Shown: positions 11,495 to 23,301 of the stretch, one piece after another
Layout: each line of letters opens with the position of its first letter
How positions within the stretch are numbered: position 1 is the first letter of the stretch
NCBI RefSeq assembly: GCF_022605165.1
Contig: NC_063080.1
Location: forward strand, 1-64,000
Length of the DNA: 64,000 bases
Direction: 5' to 3'
Source: Purpureocillium takamizusanense
Taxonomy: Eukaryota; Ascomycota; Sordariomycetes; Hypocreales; Ophiocordycipitaceae
Translations under genes and position numbers: made by a program
Notes under the pieces: model-generated
Seen by the model: the letters and a program-made list of their open reading frames with translations, nothing else
Database searches by the model: none
What the model was told of the DNA's origin: nothing

Positions 11495-13167
11495 GCATCG
11501 CATTTTAGACTTAGAGCCTGCCTTCCGTTCATTCATTAGTGGTAAGCTATGACTATAGGGTGAGGGTACTACGTATACCCTTTACATAAAGCAATTATAA
11601 GCGTTAGGGCTATAGTTGTTACTATCGGTTACTAGTACTGCGGACTAGAGCCCCCTAAGAATACTAGGAAGGGCTATTTAGCCTAGATTAAGGCTATGAA
11701 ATAACTAAGTAACGGTTTTATATAACTTAAGAAAACAAAGATATAATCTATTAGAAGCGAGCGTTCTTATAGCGCCGGCCTAGCTATGGAATGGCTCCTT
11801 TTGCTATATGATCTAGCCTAGGTATTATAACTGTTAAAGGGATAGGGGAGCGTGTCAATGCGTGGAGCCCGTGGCCTGAGAAGTAGCTGCTAAAGTGAAG
11901 GACGGGGCTGGACCCAGTCAGAGTCCGGGGAATGTGGGTCTGGATCGTGGAGGCGGGACCTGCGTGCGGGGAAGGCTCTTGGCAATGAACAAGGGTCTCT
12001 CCGGCGACACAAGCACCTACGCACAGTATGATGTCGCGATCGCCGCGCGGCGACGGTCATAAGAAAGCACTTGGTGCACAGCGATTGCTCTATTGCCTCA
12101 CGGGCGGTCGGCAACACTGCCGGTGAGGGCTGCTTGGGTGTGCACACCTTGCCCGGTGCATGAGGGGAAGAGGGAGGGAGCTCGAACCACAGACGCAGAT
12201 TGTTGTTGCATTGCCCGACAGGCACGCAGGTACTTCGTAGGGGGGTGAGGGGGAACACGCCACAAACGCCTGGGTACATGTCGTCTACCTCCTGCACCAC
12301 CCACACTCCTGTCGTCACCCACTGCCTCAGCTGTGGAACGTCGCAGCCGCAGCGGGCGGCACAAGCACGGATGAGGGAGGAGCATTGAGTTTGACTGGCC
12401 GGAAGCAGCGCACGCCACAACGACGGTGCCGGGTGGGCGCAGCGCGCACAGTATAGACAGACGCCGTTGCAAGTTGACTCTGCCGTGACAGAAGTGCGCA
12501 ACGCATCTAAGAGAGCAACTTGGACAGGCTTCTTGGTCCACGTCCCCGACAGGTATAAGCCATCTAACAAGGGCTCCAGGGCATAATTCACGGCTGGATG
12601 CGGTAAAAGGGTGAGGCAGTTCAGCAATGGAACAAAAGGCCATACCGTGCAGACGCAGCGCACTAGACTGTGTACGCTGCCGTCACGAGCGAGTGGGAGT
12701 GAGGGAGGATGGAAGGATGGTGTAGGTACCCTGCGAGTACTGACAGCCGTGCGAGGCAACAAGCAGCGATACCTACAGTACTTATGCAGGCAAGGCAGGT
12801 AGGACCGGCTCCCCCTCTCTGGACCCCCCCAAGGTTCGCCTCCTGCGACGGTATAAGATAGGCCAGCCCTCCCACACCACACCATACCTGCATTGCTGCT
12901 CCCCCTCACAAACCATCCATCCCCCCCGTGCCGTCCTCAACTCTTCGACATCATCAATCACTCATCGTCACCGACAGACTCATCACCTGCTCTTGACCAA
13001 CACTGCCCTTGGCCACGTGCCCATCACCTGCCGGGCTTTACGACGCTGACACCGTCGCCGTCGTCATTCTCGTACTACCACGTCAAGTCAGTCTCACTCT
13101 CTCCCCGACAAGACACTTAGTCCACTGCTGACACTGGCACAGTCAACGCAATAACCCATCATCCATC
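11495..13167. other. Intergenic region with one doubtful long frame
   Basis: The first 350 bases are moderately AT-rich. Bases 11890-12909 carry a minus-strand open frame of 339 codons that is cysteine- and arginine-rich, with no recognisable domain, no signal peptide and no convincing intron signals. Overlapping open frames exist on the same stretch, so I do not call a gene. Bases 12900-13160 are C/T-rich and probably form the promoter and 5' leader of the gene at 13168. Confidence 0.5.
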
Positions 13168-13518
13168 ATGCCTCACCGCGTCCCAAAGTTACCCCGGGCC
13201 AAGACCTCCGAGGTCCTCTGCATGGGTGCTGCTGGCGTGGGTGTCCTGACGCCGCTCTATCTCGTCATGCCTGGCGCCGAGGAGCGCCTCGCCCGTCAGA
13301 CGACAAAGTGGGCGCCTAGATGGGAGCGCAACATTACCTACTTCGCCCCTCCCGTCGAGCGCACCGTGCAACGCATTGAACCCCCCATCTCCAGGGCTGT
13401 CCAGCGTGTTGAGAGCCGCCTGCCACTTGAGAAGATGGCCAAGCGCGTCGACAGCAGCATCCGCAACGGCATCGATCGCTTTGGCCCAAAGGCTGGGCCC
13501 TCGTCCCCGTCATCATGA
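13168..13518 (+). CDS. Small single-pass membrane protein, unknown function
   Basis: A 116-residue protein from a single exon. The ATG follows a pyrimidine-rich leader and has a good context (CATCATGCC). Residues about 15-34 form one hydrophobic segment (VLCMGAAGVGVLTPLYLVM) after a basic N-terminus, suggesting an organellar membrane anchor. The rest is basic and amphipathic, with an imperfect internal repeat: PPVERTVQRIE followed by PPISRAVQRVE. This resembles conserved small hypothetical proteins of filamentous fungi, but I cannot name a function. The short length and lack of introns lower certainty; the strong leader and clean stop support it. Confidence 0.65.
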   Translation: MPHRVPKLPRAKTSEVLCMGAAGVGVLTPLYLVMPGAEERLARQTTKWAPRWERNITYFAPPVERTVQRIEPPISRAVQRVESRLPLEKMAKRVDSSIRNGIDRFGPKAGPSSPSS

Positions 13519-14543
13519 GTCGAGCATGATGCCGCAGGACATCGGACGCATCCTTTGACATGCTCCCTTGCCTGGCACTTTTCTGGCAAAGGTGCCCGCT
13601 ATTGAACAGAGTTGAATGAATCTACCTGTACATGCCGCCGCGCAGGTTTCATTGTATTTGTTGCATCATCCATGGGATTGTTGGTCAAGACGCACGGAGA
13701 TGCTACTCTCTGGCCCTGGCATTCGTTCATATGAGGTGGTAAGGCGTTGAAGACTACATCGGGACGGCTAGGCGGCAGGCGCATCGTCAGCCATATATAT
13801 AAATATACACGTTCAGAGATGCCTGGTGAGCTTTGCCCGGCATGTTGCGCTCAAGAGTAGCCGTGATACCGTTGTTCGTTCTCAGCAACTCACCCATCAT
13901 ATCAATTGCCCGTCATCTTCTCGAGCGCCATGTGAGCAGGCGACGGCCGAACTCGCCGTGGCCCGATGTCAAGCAAGTGACAAGAGGAGGTAATGCGGCA
14001 TTTTCCCTTCACGACGTGCCTTCCATCGTGGCGGCCACGGGTTCCTGAGCATGTGACGTGAGAAGAGCGCATTTCAGAACGACCAGGCAGCGTGCCGCCA
14101 GTAGCCTCGCCGTCGGCATGTGTTGTCTGTTGTCACGGTTGTCGTTTGTTCATTGCAGTCGGCTCGTCCCCATTGATCCGCAAACCAGCCAAGTAAGTTA
14201 CTTTGTTGAGTTTGCACGTTTGGCCCCTCACCCGCCCGGCCTATGGAGTACGACTACTAACGTTAGTTGCTAGGTAGTAACTACTAATAGGGGATCCATG
14301 CCTCGGCCTTCTACGTACGTATCGGTGCAAAGTGCCGCCAGCCGGCCCACCCAGCGGCTGGCTCACCAGGCCTGTGATTGTTGATCAAAAGCCATCTGCT
14401 ACGTTAGTACGTACTAGTAGTGATGCGATGAGCGGCTCATTCGGCGACCTGAAGAGATCCTGAAAGAGCTCCCGGAACGGCATAGGACTCTGCGCCACTT
14501 GCGCCTGACACGACCGATCGATCCATCATCGCATCTGCCCCCC
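13519..14543. other. Intergenic region upstream of the SDR gene
   Basis: No frame here has coding character. It holds the 3' flank of the small membrane-protein gene and the promoter of the SDR gene. Short A+T stretches and repeated ACGTAC/CTACTAAC motifs occur at about 14245-14420. Nothing else identifiable. Confidence 0.6.
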
Positions 14544-15600
14544 ATGCCCACTGCCGAACCAATTCTCCGGGGCTCCGCCCTCGTCACCGGAGCCGCGTCC
14601 GGTGAGTCGGTCCATCTCCTGGCCTGGATGGATGCGTAAATGGCTGACCCGACCCCGTCCATGCCGCCCCTTCGCATAGGCATCGGATACGCCACGGCAC
14701 TCGCCTTCGCCCAGCACGGCATCACGCAGCTGGCGCTGGCCGACATCAACCTCGACGCCCTCAACGCCTCTATCCAGACCCTTCGCGAGAGTCACCCGCA
14801 CGTCGAGGTGCTGCCGCTGCACCTCGACGTCGGCAATGTCGACGAGGTCAAGGCCGGTGTTGCCCAGGCCGTCGCCCGCTTTGGCCGCCTCGACGTCGCC
14901 GTCAACAACGCTGGCGTTGCCGGCCGGGGTTTGCGCACGCACGAGATCGACGAGAACGAGTGGCAGCGCGTCATCGGCATCAACCTCAATGGCGTGTATC
15001 GCTGCCAGAAGGAGGAGCTGGCCGCCATGATCGGTCAAGAGTGGGTGCCAACCCAACCCAACCCCCCCAAACGCATTGCTCTTGTTCTCCCCCGAGACCG
15101 TCTCATCCCACGGGCCGCTCCCCTGCTGATGGGCGACAAAGAGACTTGGGCCATCGCCGCGGTCGTGGTGTCATCGTCAACGTAGCGTCCATGTATGGCG
15201 TCGTCGGGCCCAGGAGCCCGCTCTACCAGAGCGCCTACACGACGACAAAGCACGGTGCGGCAACCCTTATCATGCGTGTGCCTCCTCGCCGGTAGCTGAC
15301 GGACAGCGCTCCCCCTGAGCAGGCGTTCTCGGCCTCACAAAGGCGGATGCCAACGCCTATGCCCCAGACAAGATCCGCATCAACGCCATTTGCCCGGGCT
15401 ACGTCGCCACGCCGCTCACCTCGGCCCACATGGACGCCCATCCCGAAAGTCCCCTGCACGATCACGTCGCGCAGACACCCATGAAGCGCATGGCAACCCC
15501 GGAGGAGGTCGCCGATAGCATCGTCTTCCTGGCCTCGCCCATGAGCAGCTTCATGCACGGTGCGGCCCTCGTCGTCGACGGGGGCTTCACAAGCAACTAG
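14544..15600 (+). CDS. Classical short-chain dehydrogenase/reductase (SDR)
   Basis: The spliced protein has 269 residues from exons 14544-14601, 14680-15040, 15142-15254 and 15323-15600; introns are 78, 101 and 68 nt, all GT-AG, and all joins keep frame. The first join restores the cofactor motif TGAASGIG (residues 15-22). NNAG follows, then the catalytic Ser of NVAS, the catalytic pair in YTTTK, PGYVATP, and a C-terminus ending VVDGGFTSN. It is a cytosolic NAD(P)(H)-dependent oxidoreductase of usual length. The acidic residue after beta-2 (ADIN) hints at NAD(H) preference, which is inference. The substrate is unknown. No neighbouring pathway genes are intact; the gene downstream is a pseudogene. 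Confidence 0.9.
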
Positions 15601-16209
15601 CAGACGCTTGGAAGTTGCCATGGATGGCGAACTGGGGTTTCGGGCTGCATGGGCTGCCCATTGTCGCCATGCTCATCTTGTCTCCCAGTATGTGTCTGTC
15701 TGTAGCGGACGGCAATTAGCAAGCCATGATCAATGAACTGCGTTTAGCCAGCCAAGCCACCAGTGACACTCGCAGTATCTGCCTTGCGCGTTATTCACTA
15801 CCATTCATGGCTATGCCAAGTTTTTGCAGCTCGTAATAGCCAACGAAGCGGGTGAATGTTCCCGAGACGGGCAAACGGAGGCTCTCCGAGAACGTCCCGT
15901 GACGGGGCCGAGTGCGCGACACCATGTTCCGGATATCACGTTGATCCATGCGGGCCATGGGCGAGTGGTATCAGCTTACGCTCGTTGAGCTCTTCAGTCG
16001 GTCCATCACACCGGGCAGCGGCCAGCGGCCAGCGGCCAGCTGGCGTGTACAACTTCCCCCGCGCCGCCTCCGTTCCCGAGCGGACAAGCAACCCTGGCAG
16101 GCCGTGTGCACCATTTTATGTGATCCTTTTTAACAATGAGAGAGTCCTTGCATGCTTTCTTGAATGCAAGCAGCCGAGAGCGTTCAATATACCACATCGG
16201 TTGGCCCCC
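15601..16209. other. Intergenic region before the SnoaL-like pseudogene
   Basis: An open frame runs in from 15856 without its own ATG and merges with the pseudogene at 16210. The tandem phrase GGCCAGCGGCCAGC occurs near 16018. I see no independent gene. Confidence 0.6.
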
Positions 16210-16833
16210 ATGCGCATCGCGGCCACCTCACGCCTTCTGTACACGGTGCTCTGCCTCGTGCTTCCGCTTCCCATTTTGGCTCTTGCCAACCCAACATCTC
16301 GCTGCCGCAAAACCAACAAGATGCCTTCTCGCCAAGAGCTCACCCAGACCCGAGACGACTACCTAACGCTCTGGGGCGGTGACCTATCGCTGGCGGACAG
16401 GGTTCTCTTCCAGGACGTCAAGCTCAACATTGACCGTCCTCCATCGGCCAACGGCAGCGCTCCCGTCGTTGCCAACGACCCCGGGGCATTCGTTAACTTT
16501 GTCAAGTTCGCGCATGCGGGCTGGGAAACATCCGAGTTCAAGGTGATTCATTGGGTGGCCGAGGGGCATAATATTGCCATCCGCTGGAAGGCCGAGGCTA
16601 TCATGGGCAAGGACTAGTTTGCGCCGACGTGAGTACCACTGCCGCAAAGTGCCTGCTGTCGATATTGGATTGACATTTGTTCCAACTATCTGTAGGGCGC
16701 TCAAGCCTGGTGACCCGGTGACCTGGAACGCTTTCTCGTCATCAATGCCGGCAACCTCATTGAGGAGGTCAATATCGCCCAGGACATGATCGAGTTGTTC
16801 CACGTCCTTGGTATGACGTCGGTCCCGGTCTAG
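16210..16833 (+). pseudogene. Broken secreted SnoaL-like (NTF2-fold) protein
   Basis: The intact gene would begin at 16210 with a signal peptide (MRIAATSRLLYTVLCLVLP...) and encode a small SnoaL-like alpha+beta-barrel protein; key text is LTLWGGDLSLAD, GWETSEFKVIHWVAEGHNIA and, at the end, NLIEEVNIAQDMIELFHVLG. Two lesions are visible. A TAG at 16615-16617 stands where a Trp codon is expected (GKD-stop-FAP). A one-base deletion follows near 16735, after TWNAF, so the last exon is only readable in the next frame. The intron at 16629-16695 is still a clean GT-AG. The family assignment is by recalled sequence character. The former function cannot be inferred beyond a small-molecule-binding fold. 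Confidence 0.7.
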
Positions 16834-17302
16834 ATGCCCATGGGGTCGATCTCTCCGTTGGCGCTCGGAGTAGGCAACCACGTGCCATCAACTTGTTCAT
16901 TTACACAACCCCCTGACCCCATGGAGAATGGTATGTTCTGGCGCAGTAATAGAATTAACTTTCTTGGGGCGGCCGCATATCCCTGCCAAGGTCGCATTGT
17001 ATTCAGTATTTCTGCCTGGTGCTGTCCTGTGCCGGGCGTGCACGTTCGCTCGAATAAGGCATCCGGGCGGCGACTGGCCAAAGATCTCGAGGCCGCCACG
17101 GATGATGATTGTACAATGCGTTTGCGGTAGGATTCTCAGCCCGAGGCCGACCTGCCCGCCGTCGACGCTGGGCGATGCCTCGGGTTGTCGTGAGGCTACG
17201 ACTGCGACCCCTGGCAGTGTAGTCTTGTGCTCGCAACCGTCCGTTATGCCACGCCTGCATCACATTACCAGGGGTAAAATCATTTCCAGGTCGCAGTCGC
17301 CA
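16834..17302. other. Intergenic spacer
   Basis: Spacer between the SnoaL-like pseudogene and the convergent minus-strand gene ending at 17303. Open frames here overlap on both strands and none has recognisable content. Confidence 0.6.
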
Positions 17303-17852
17303 TCATGCTTTCTTGTCGTCGAGCGTCCCGGGCGCCGTACCATGGGGTATCACTTTCTGGTCGTGTCCCAGCGCCACTACAAAGCCGTCTCTGTCAGCAG
17401 TGACACCACATGCTATGCCACCCGGCCTTGTTTGATGCGTACTCACGTCGGTCAAAGAGATAGTAGCTGGTCACCAGTAGAATTGGCAGGGCAATGATGG
17501 ACGACACCCACTTCCTCGCGGCCGTGTTGTAGCGCTTCTGATACTCGTCCCGCTCCTGCTTGCGGCGGGCGTCCTCGTTCTCTCGATCACCCCGCTCTGA
17601 AGCCCGCCTTATGCGCGCCGCGCGCAGTGCAGCTTCCCTCACTTCGGCCGTTCGTATCCCGTTCTCGTCTTTGGACTGCACCGCACGGCCAGTCGGACGA
17701 CTCGAAGCAGCCGACCGGGAATCATGTACAGGCGATCTTGTCGAGCCGCTGGTGCATCGTCGTTGGCTATGACTGTATATCGAGGCCCTGCCAATAGTCC
17801 AAGCAGACCTGAATCGCATTGGTGCCATCGTAGTCGTTGCAGCATAGGCCAT
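17303..17852 (-). CDS. Small predicted mitochondrial inner-membrane protein
   Basis: The two exons are 17852-17447 and 17376-17303, with a 70-nt intron that has a CTGAC branch site; they encode 159 residues. The ATG at 17852 is preferred because the open frame upstream has only a TTG. The N-terminus (MAYAATTTMAPMRFRSAW) is rich in Arg, Ser and Thr and nearly free of acidic residues, like a mitochondrial presequence. A charged coiled-coil-like stretch (about 75-110) leads to one membrane segment (WVSSIIALPILLVTSYYLF) close to the C-terminus. The second exon supplies the hydrophilic tail beginning LALGHDQ. No function is known to me. Confidence 0.75.
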
Positions 17853-18600
17853 CGCAGAGTGTCGAGACTCGGGAGAGTATGCAGGAGGCAAGAATGTTAC
17901 CTACCCTATTGCGTCCCTAGCTATAGCTCTATGCTCTCGGCATAACACTCCCCGATAAAATTTCCCTCTCTCTCGAGCTATTAAGTTAGTAACAGCCTGT
18001 TAGGTATAGGAATTTTTCTATATGCCGCCCGGCTATACGCCCGCCGGGGCCCCATTAGAGCCCTAATAAGGTATAAACATTTATATATAGAGAGTTTATC
18101 TTCTTCTATCTTAGTGCGGCTACTTTATTTATTTAGGGAATCCTTATTAAGGGAGGGATTAGTCTATATTAATATTAGGAAAAAATAGTACTTATATATA
18201 TGCCAATAAGCTAATTAAACTAGCTAGCTAATAATAATAGTTTAAGCTTTAAAATAATAAGTATTAAAGTCCTAAATAACTAAGTAAAATAGTTATATAA
18301 AGACGTAATTAAGTTATAGGAAAGGGCAGCTCCTAAAACTAAGTTATACTTATAACTTTAAAATAAGAGGTTCCTTTATATAACTTTTACTTTTATATAG
18401 TCTTCTTTATATAAGAGTTTCTTTTATATAATTTTTACTTTTATATAGTCTCCTTTATATAAGAATATAATAAGTATTAAACGGACCGGCTCCTATTATA
18501 TCTTTAAGACCCTCTTTTATATATATTATAGTTTAGCGCGTCTTTTGCCCCGATAGGGATGTCCTATACGTAAAGTACTATAATAATAAATAATAATAAT
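17853..18600. repeat. Second AT-rich, RIP-like island
   Basis: After about 90 bases of ordinary promoter-like DNA, composition drops to TA-rich sequence like the first 10.5 kb, with no reading frame. GC patches (CGCCCGCCGGGGCCCC near 18037) survive. It separates the 17.3-kb gene from Spt5 and is probably a short relic of a transposon. Confidence 0.7.
18372..18469 (+). repeat. Two tandem copies of a ~49-bp AT-rich unit
   Basis: Bases 18372-18420 and 18421-18469 are near-identical copies containing CTTTATATAA..TTTTACTTTTATATAGTC. The differences are mostly C/T. This is a local duplication inside the RIP-like island. Confidence 0.75.
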
Positions 18601-19035
18601 CCATGCTCTCGGCAATGACCACGCCCTCGCACCACCACCACCACTATATAGTAGACACGCACACGGGGCCGATCAATCATGCTCCGTGCTTCACAGTGGC
18701 TGAGAACCTGACGCTACGTCTGCTGCAGTAGCCGCGAACCCCGGACCAGGTCTTTTCTTTCTTTCTTGAAAGTGGCCGGATCCATGCACGAACACATTCG
18801 TCATCGCTGAAAACAGAGCCCCTATCGATGTGATGCATTCACTTACAATACACAAGCTGTTGCCACCCACCCCTCCTGCTGCCGGGCCCCCATCCGTGAT
18901 TTACCGCCGCATCCCGCGGGTACCCTTTTGGAAAATAATATCACAACCAGGCCGAACACTAAGACGCCGCATCGGTCTGCGGGCCCTCGCATCCTAACCC
19001 CTCCCACTGGATGCTGCTGTCGCCACCACCTACGA
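18601..19035. other. 3' flank of Spt5
   Basis: Non-coding sequence between the AT-rich island and the Spt5 stop codon, presumably its 3' untranslated region. Includes a CTTTCTTTCTT run near 18755. No gene seen. Confidence 0.6.
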
Positions 19036-22000
19036 TCAGTCGTCATCAGTATATCTAGGCCCGCTGGCAGCTGGCGTCTCAGGCAGCCCGCCGTACGCAG
19101 CTGGCGTCGGCGCTCCATAGTATCCGCTTGCTCCCGGCGTTGGTGCTCCCGCTGCCGGAGTGGGTGCCGCATCTGCACCCCATCCGCCCTGCCAGCCACC
19201 ACCCGGAGTCGGCGCGCTTGCCGCAGGCGTCGGAGCGGAGTACGCTCCCGGTGTTGGAGCATTCAATGCCCCTGGAGTAGGAGCACTCATGCCGGCACCT
19301 GGCGTTGGTGCGTCGTATGGCCCGGATCCGCCGGCGCCCGGCGTGTACCCCCACGAGTCGTTGCCGCTGGCACCGGGAGTGGGCGCGGACGCTCCCCACG
19401 CAGGTGTTTTGGATCCCGATCCCCAGCTGTCCATGCCGCCTGAACCTCCGTATGCCGGGGTGCGGGATCCGGCACCAAACGCGTCGCCCACGGCCGGGGT
19501 GCGGGCTCCCGACTGCCAGGCCGGCGTCCGGGATCCAGTCCCGTACGCAGTCCGGCTGCCGTCGTAGGGGTTGACCGTCCTCGAACCGTCTGCCCAAGCC
19601 GGCGTGCGAGACCCTGAGGGGTCCTGTGCCTTCCATGCGGGTGTCCTACCACCCGTTGCGGCTGGTGCTAGATGTGACCGTTAGCATAACTGACGCGCAA
19701 TAGTCACCACGCGCAGGAAGGGGGGGGCCTACTCCGTGATCCCCAAGCCGGCACTCTATCAGATCCCCCAGCGCCCATCGGCGTACGTGACCCTCCCTGC
19801 CAGCCAGGTACCCTGTCACCGCTTCCGCGGTTGAATCCTCCTCCAGGCGGGCCACGGCCCCTTCCGTTGATATCAATGGCGGCACCTGTGGTCTTGTCCC
19901 GGAAACTCAGCGACTCTCGTGGAACAGTAATGGTCTTTCCCTTGGTGTGCAGCTCCACTCTGGCATGCGTGTCGGTGGTGTCTTTGACGATGCCCAACAG
20001 TCCCTTGTAGGGGCCCTTTTTGATGATGGCGGTCTGGTTGATGGCACGATCACGGCCGAATGTCTTGACAGGCTGCTGAATGGGTTTGTTCTCAGCTCCG
20101 TTCTTATGTATCTTGAGGGCTGGGTTCATGGCATCCAGGTCGGGGCCCGAGGAGGCCGAGCTGACACGGCCACCCTTCGCTGCGACCGTATTCACCATGC
20201 TGGCCTTGGTCACAAACACTCCCGCGTTCTCCGTGCTGTCATTGGTGTGAAGAAAGATGTACGAGCGGTGGATGTGAATGATCTTGCCCTGTCGTTGTTG
20301 GCCGGTGAATTCCTTGACCTTGTCGTCTAGTCGAATCTCCGAACCGTCACGGTCGGCAGCGACAGCCTGCTTCCGCTTCGGCAACCTGTTGGAAATCTGC
20401 GACGGCATAATCTGGCGCGTGTCCCCGTACTGGTCAAGCACGACAAGCGACTCGCGATCAACCTTCACGACGCAACCGACGGTGGTAGGGTCAAGTTGAA
20501 CAAGGTCATGAAGGGTGTACTGCCCCAGGGATCCCTGGCCGCCAATATCACTCGCCTCGCGGAGGTCTTTGCTAAAGACTGTGACCTCGGTATTCGTCTG
20601 GTCCGTCAAGAGGGTGACGCGGTCCTCTGAGATCTTGACCACAGTGCCAACTTCGTCTCGGAACTTGCTACCACCAATTACCTTGACGTGGTCGCCAATC
20701 TTGAAGCGTTTCCTGAGGGCCTTGATGGGCACTTCGATGGTTTGGCCGTTCAAGTCGCCTTCCGTAACGCTCATCGTGACAATGTCGCCCTGCACATTGG
20801 TCGCCTTGCCGACGACGCCCCGTTGCTCGCCTGAATAGACCTCGACGATATCGCCTGGCAGGTAGGTGACGAGTGTGTTGCTGTCCTTCAAGCTGGCGGC
20901 GAGGGCCTTGAGGTCCAGGTTCTCGGTGCCATCCTCAGCGCCCGACGCGAACCGCGTCACCTCTTCCAGTGAGGGATTGACATCGGTAACCACAAGTTGT
21001 TGTATCTTGACGTCCCTGACCTGAAAGCCGTTTTCAAACTCATCACCCATGTACGACCAGGTGTTGGTCGTTGGGTTTCCTTGAATATGGCGAGGGTGGC
21101 GCTTCCGAGCCTCCACCTCGCTGAACAGCCTCTGGGGCGGGCGTGGGCCTGCCATACCGCCTGGCCTCTTCCTCTTGCCGTCCGTGGTGAGTGACGCCAG
21201 GGCATCGTCTCGCATGCCATAGTCCAGCCTCGGGATAAAGCGAACTCGTGCTTCGAGGCCGTTCTCCGTAACGTCGAGGACTTGGGCCAGATCTCCAGCA
21301 TGTTTGGCAGGACGGCGGAGACGAACCCAGGCTCCAGGTTCAAGTGTTGGCGTCTTAGTAACGCGAAGCAGCTCAGGCATGTCTTTGATATCCACGAGCG
21401 TCATTTTCGACCGTGGGTAAACATTGAGCATGCCGTCGAGAGCAACGAGAATGTCAGTTTGGCGCTGGGCCTCGACGTAAATGAAACCCTTCATCACAGA
21501 CTGAGCACCTCCTCGCTCGAAGGCGGCGGTAATTGCTAGTTCGCCCTTAGTGTCGGCCCGCTCCTCGATTCGCTTGGTGATTGACATGACGACTTCCCGC
21601 TCCTTGCCTTCCTTGCAGCGGACGGCCCAAATGCTGGGATCATCGACGCTAGGAAGAAGGAGTCGTTTCGGCACGACCGCAGAGTCGCCAAATCCTTTGG
21701 ACGGACCGCGCTTGCCATACCTCTGCCTCAGGATCTCGGCCTGCTTCTCCGCGTCCATGCTTGCCTCCATCTCACGACGGCGATCAAGCTCACGGTGTCG
21801 TCTATCGTCGTCGAGACGTGCACTCTCGGCTACATCATCGGGATGTGCGTTGTCGATGAAGTCCTCGATCTCTTCGCCATCCTTCTCTTCGTCTTCAGCT
21901 TCGTCCTCGTCGTCGACTTCGGCTTCGATATCAAAGAAGGCATTGCGCCTGTCGCGGCGTCTTTTTCTGCGATGGCCCTGTTGGCATGGTCAGGACGAGT

Positions 22001-22420
22001 GAGAGCTTCGGGGAAGAGGTTCGGCGATGCACTGACCTGTTGCACATCATCTTCGTCTTCGTCGTCTTCGTCGTCATCTACCCCTTCGCCTTCTTCGTCG
22101 TCGTCGTCGCCACTGCGGTTCTCATCTTCCCTGTTATCTCTGGTGTTTTCGTCGTCGTCGTCGTCCCCGTCTCGAGCGCGCGCGTCTTTATCGTCGTCTT
22201 CTTCACGGTCGCGGGAGCCACTGGCCCGCGACCTCCGCCGCGGAGCATCTTCATTGTCGTCTCCCAAATCGCTGCGGCCGGCCCCGGCACTTCGATCTGG
22301 CCGCTCATCTTCCTCTTCTCTTTCAGCGCCCTCGTCTTCGGACAGGTCGGCAGGGGCTGGGTTGAAGTCCTCCTCGTCCTCGGAATCATCGAATCGAGGG
22401 AGCTCGTTGGACGCCATCAT
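19036..22420 (-). CDS. spt5: Transcription elongation factor Spt5 (DSIF subunit)
   Basis: The protein has 1086 residues from exons 22420-22037, 21977-19733 and 19667-19036. Spt5 pairs with Spt4 on RNA polymerase II and couples elongation to capping and processing in the nucleus. Residues 1-265 are very acidic ([17 protein letters not shown]), interrupted by a basic stretch just after intron 1. The NGN domain is at about 232-335, and at least five KOW modules lie between 340 and 820 (for example [16 protein letters not shown] and [13 protein letters not shown]). The C-terminal region from about 830 is a degenerate repeat with GSRTPAW units and then APTPGA units, the substrate type for Bur1/Cdk9 kinases. 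Intron 2 uses a weak GTAGGC donor, chosen because it restores SRTPA across the join. Length matches fungal Spt5. Confidence 0.95.
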
Positions 22421-23301
22421 TCGCGCCGAGCAGGCCGTTGCACGAAGCTGAGACCCTTCCTGGCAGCGAATTGCGTCAAATCGCTATGGCGCAGACGCGT
22501 CAGGTACAGCAACAAGCCGCTTCGGGCGTGGGAAAGGCCGATGTTGGGGTGTTTGTTGATGAAAGAAGAGTGATCCCTTTCGAGAAACTATTGAGCGTCA
22601 AGGCAAGGTTGACACTGGCCCGGCTAATCGTCGGACAATGGACTGTCCACTTGACGGCTGCGCGGTGTGTCGGCTGTCTTGCTTACCTACCCTGCAGCGC
22701 ATATTATACTCGTTGATCTGACCTCGAACCTCGGGTTTCTATTGTGTGAGGTAGCTCGGTGCAACTCCTGGCAGCCCGGGCCGCTGGCATATTGCACGCG
22801 AAGGGCCGGGAAAGGAGGGGGAGCTTCCCGGTAATGGCCTGGGGCACTGGGATGCATCATGGCGTAGGCCGTCGGGTGGGAAGGTATGTCTGCTGCAGGG
22901 CATCACAAATTACTGGAACTAGTCATGTTCTATTTTTGAGTCGTATGCTAAGCTGGCGCAAGGATGCACCATACAATTGCCGTTGCCTCGGAATATTCAC
23001 CTCTCTCGTGCATGCAATTGACACCATAACCACGCCCATCAACGTCGGCCAGAGTAGAGACGAGCAGCACCGGCGGCTTTGCTACCCTCCGACCAGCATT
23101 CGCCAGTCCAAAGGCCGCGCGCAGGGCTACCGCCAACGATCCTGATGTTTCAACATGCACGCTGCCGCAACATCTCCAGGGTCCTCCAGCCGACGCGCAC
23201 TCGTGTTCTGTGACAAAACCACGCGAAGATGCTGGTCCTGCCCGACCGACCGCTGTTCATGACAGTCTAGCCACCCACCGTGAACGGCCTCACGCGATAC
23301 G
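22421..23301. promoter_or_regulatory. Spt5 promoter region and 3' flank of the WDR68-like gene
   Basis: About 880 bases between two minus-strand genes. It must contain the Spt5 promoter and 5' leader and the terminator of the WD40 gene. No strong element or additional gene can be seen. Confidence 0.5.

Noticed and set aside
11890..12909. Minus-strand 339-codon frame, cysteine-rich
   Set aside because: Overlaps other long frames on the same stretch, has no recognisable domain, signal peptide or intron pattern, and GC-rich DNA opens such frames by chance.
21795..22573. Plus-strand serine-rich and valine-rich frames opposite the Spt5 N-terminus
   Set aside because: Complement of the acidic Asp/Glu repeats of Spt5; the poly-Ser text is an artefact of GTC/TCG triplets.
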